From JAITWN01 sp964384095 (lineage in GTDB: Bacteria; Pseudomonadota; Gammaproteobacteria; SZUA-140), in NCBI GenBank assembly GCA_964384095.1, contig CAYLKC010000021.1, positions 1 through 24,646 of the forward strand: DNA of 24,646 nt. The letters run 5' to 3'. The translations under genes and the position numbers were made by a program. A model generated the notes under the pieces. It searched no databases and had not been told where the DNA came from. It was given only the letters and a program-made list of their open reading frames with translations. Positions 22,865 through 24,646 of the stretch are shown in pieces (within the stretch, counting starts at the first letter, position 1; each line of letters opens with the position of its first letter).

Positions 22865-24646
22865 TCAGGCCAGGTCTCCCTGCCGCCAGCGCCAGTTACG
22901 GATCTCCGGCATATCCTCGCCATGGGCGCGAATCCAGGACTTGTGCTCGATCAGGCGATCGCGGACATATTGCTTGAGCCAGGCCGCCTGCTCCCGCAGT
23001 TTCGGCACGCGATCGGCGACGTCGGCGACGAGGTGGAAGCGGTCGATGTCGTTGAGTACCGCCATGTCGAACGGCGTCGTCGTCGTGCCCTCTTCCTTGT
23101 AGCCGCGCACATGGAGGTTGCGATGGTTCGTGCGGCGGTAGCTCAAACGGTGAATCAGCCATGGATAGCCGTGATAGGCGAAGATGATCGGCTTGTCGGT
23201 CGTGAAGATCGTATCGAAGTCGCGATCGGAGAGCCCGTGCGGGTGCTCGCCTTCGGGTTGCAGGGTCATCAGGTCGACGACATTGACGACGCGCACGCGC
23301 AACTCCGGCGCGAGGCGACGCAGCAAGTCGACCGCCGCCAGCGTCTCCAGTGTCGGCACATCGCCGGCGCAGGCCATGACCACGTCGGGCTCGACGCCCC
23401 GATCGCTGCTCGCCCATTCCCAGATGCCGATACCGGCCGAGCAGTGCTTGACCGCGGTATCCATATCGAGCCACTGAGGCTGCGGCTGCTTGCCGGCAAC
23501 GATGACGTTGACGAAGTCGCGACTGCGCAGGCACCAGTCGGTCACATAGAGCAGCGTGTTCGCATCCGGCGGCAGGAACACGCGGATGATGTCGGCCTTC
23601 TTGTTGATGACATGGTCGATGAAGCCCGGATCCTGGTGCGAGAAGCCGTTGTGGTCCTGGCGCCAGACATGCGAGGTCAGCAGATAATTCAGCGACGCGA
23701 TCGGTCGCCGCCAGGGCACTTCCTTGCTGACCTTGAGCCACTTCGCGTGCTGGTTGAACATCGAATCGACGATGTGGATGAAGGCCTCGTAGCAGGAGAA
23801 CAGGCCGTGGCGGCCGGTGAGCAGATAACCCTCGAGCCAGCCCTGGCAGGTGTGCTCGCTGAGGATCTCCATGACGCGTCCGTCCGGCGCGAGGTGATCG
23901 TCCTCGGGGATCCGGTCGGCGAGCCAGGCACGGTCGGTGACCTCGAACAGCGCGGACAGCCGGTTCGACGCGGTCTCGTCGGGGCCGACGACGCGGAAGT
24001 TGCGTTGCTTCTGATTCAGTTTCATGACGTCGCGGACGAAGGTTCCCATCACCCGCGTCGCCTCGGCATCCGCCGCGCCCGGTCGTTCGACCTTGACGGC
24101 ATAGTCGCGATAGTCCGGCAGGCGCAGGTCGCGCAACAGCAGGCCGCCATTGGCATGCGGATTCGCGCCCATGCGCCGCGCCCCGCGCGGCGCCAGCGCG
24201 AGCAGCTCCGCACGGGGCGCGCCGTTCTCATCGAACAACTCTTCGGGCCGGTAGCTGCGCAGCCAGTCCTCGAGCCGGCGCAGGTTCTCCGGCTTGCCTG
24301 CCATGTCCGAGAACGGCACCTGGTGCGAGCGCCAGAAGTCCTCGACCTTGAGCCCGTCGATCTCCTTCGGGCCGGTCCAGCCCTTCGGCGAGCGCAGCAC
24401 GATCATCGGCCAGCGCGGACGCTCGACCCGACCGTCCTCGCGCGCGCGGCGCTGGATCGCGCGGATCTCGCCGATGATCTCGTCGAGCACGGCGGCCATG
24501 CGCTGGTGCATCGCGGCGGGATCGGAACCCTCGATGAAATACGGCCGGTAGCCGTATCCCGAGAACAACTGTTCCAGCTCTTCATGGGGAATGCGCGCGA
24601 GCACGGTCGGGTTCGCGGTCTTGTAGCCGTTCAGGTGCAGGATCGG
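22865..24646 (-). CDS. xfp: Phosphoketolase (C-terminal three quarters; 5' end outside window)
   Basis: Thiamine-diphosphate enzyme that splits xylulose-5-phosphate (and often fructose-6-phosphate) with phosphate into acetyl phosphate and glyceraldehyde-3-phosphate or erythrose-4-phosphate. The frame is open to the window edge and begins PILHLNGYKTANPTVLARIP, so the ATG at 24604 is internal; 593 residues are visible of a usual ~790. Phosphoketolase signatures follow: LRSPKGWTGPKEIDGLKVE, GSWRSHQVP-type segment (here FWRSHQVPFSDM), ANGGLLL, GPDETASNRL, EGYLLTGRHG, SHVWRQDHNGFSHQDPGF, LPPDANTLL, WASSDRG and FAYHGYPWLIHRL. No frameshift or missing block is seen in this part. It may feed acetate production or carbon-efficient sugar use. 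Confidence 0.97.
   Translation of the reverse strand, partial: PILHLNGYKTANPTVLARIPHEELEQLFSGYGYRPYFIEGSDPAAMHQRMAAVLDEIIGEIRAIQRRAREDGRVERPRWPMIVLRSPKGWTGPKEIDGLKVEDFWRSHQVPFSDMAGKPENLRRLEDWLRSYRPEELFDENGAPRAELLALAPRGARRMGANPHANGGLLLRDLRLPDYRDYAVKVERPGAADAEATRVMGTFVRDVMKLNQKQRNFRVVGPDETASNRLSALFEVTDRAWLADRIPEDDHLAPDGRVMEILSEHTCQGWLEGYLLTGRHGLFSCYEAFIHIVDSMFNQHAKWLKVSKEVPWRRPIASLNYLLTSHVWRQDHNGFSHQDPGFIDHVINKKADIIRVFLPPDANTLLYVTDWCLRSRDFVNVIVAGKQPQPQWLDMDTAVKHCSAGIGIWEWASSDRGVEPDVVMACAGDVPTLETLAAVDLLRRLAPELRVRVVNVVDLMTLQPEGEHPHGLSDRDFDTIFTTDKPIIFAYHGYPWLIHRLSYRRTNHRNLHVRGYKEEGTTTTPFDMAVLNDIDRFHLVADVADRVPKLREQAAWLKQYVRDRLIEHKSWIRAHGEDMPEIRNWRWRQGDLA

Overview
The window is GC-rich, densely coded chromosomal DNA from a gammaproteobacterium. 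The evidence is a divergent map / rpsB-tsf-pyrH arrangement with glnD following map (the same order as in Escherichia coli), a rhombosortase, a DUF1631-containing cyclic-di-GMP protein, a retropepsin-like / 7TM-transglutaminase / glutamate-ligase-like cassette, and a YgiM-like SH3 protein. A non-enteric lineage such as Chromatiales or a related environmental group fits the base composition, but the genus cannot be read from the sequence. I see no insertion sequence, integrase, phage gene or CRISPR array.

Layout. 1-2006 (minus): pyrH (partial), tsf and rpsB, the translation and UMP-kinase operon. 2007-2376: divergent regulatory region. 2377-6501 (plus): map, glnD and a rhombosortase gene that overlaps the glnD end. 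6502-6730: a nested near-perfect palindrome of about 200 bp between convergent genes. 6731-7153 (minus): secreted DUF4399 protein. 7263-10703 (plus): large PilZ-DUF1631-GGDEF-EAL protein. 10778-11530 (plus): DUF1499 membrane protein. From 11541 every gene is on the minus strand. Read in the direction of transcription from the right edge these are: phosphoketolase (5' end outside the window), SH3 / coiled-coil membrane protein, tRNA-Ser(GGA), then a tightly packed redox cluster (21813-15970), a small DUF6316-like gene, and the cassette of aspartic-protease lipoprotein, 7TM inactive transglutaminase, ATP-grasp ligase and flavin reductase (15388-11541).

The most unusual part is 17909-21813: five genes joined by 1-nt gaps or short overlaps. 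They encode a Met-rich lipoprotein, a beta-barrel protein whose mature N-terminus carries Cys-Cys-Gly-Gly-Gly, a thioredoxin-fold lipoprotein with CPVC but no cis-proline, a small c-type cytochrome and a TlpA-like thiol oxidoreductase. MarC, a cytochrome c lipoprotein and an M48 metalloprotease follow with little spacing. All but MarC are predicted to act outside the cytoplasm. I infer a dedicated envelope redox or metal (possibly copper) handling system; the substrate is not shown by the sequence. A 17-bp inverted repeat lies upstream of the first gene. The ATP-grasp / 7TM / aspartic protease cassette is a second, known but functionally obscure system. It has a plausible sigma70-type promoter of its own and is translationally coupled to a flavin reductase.
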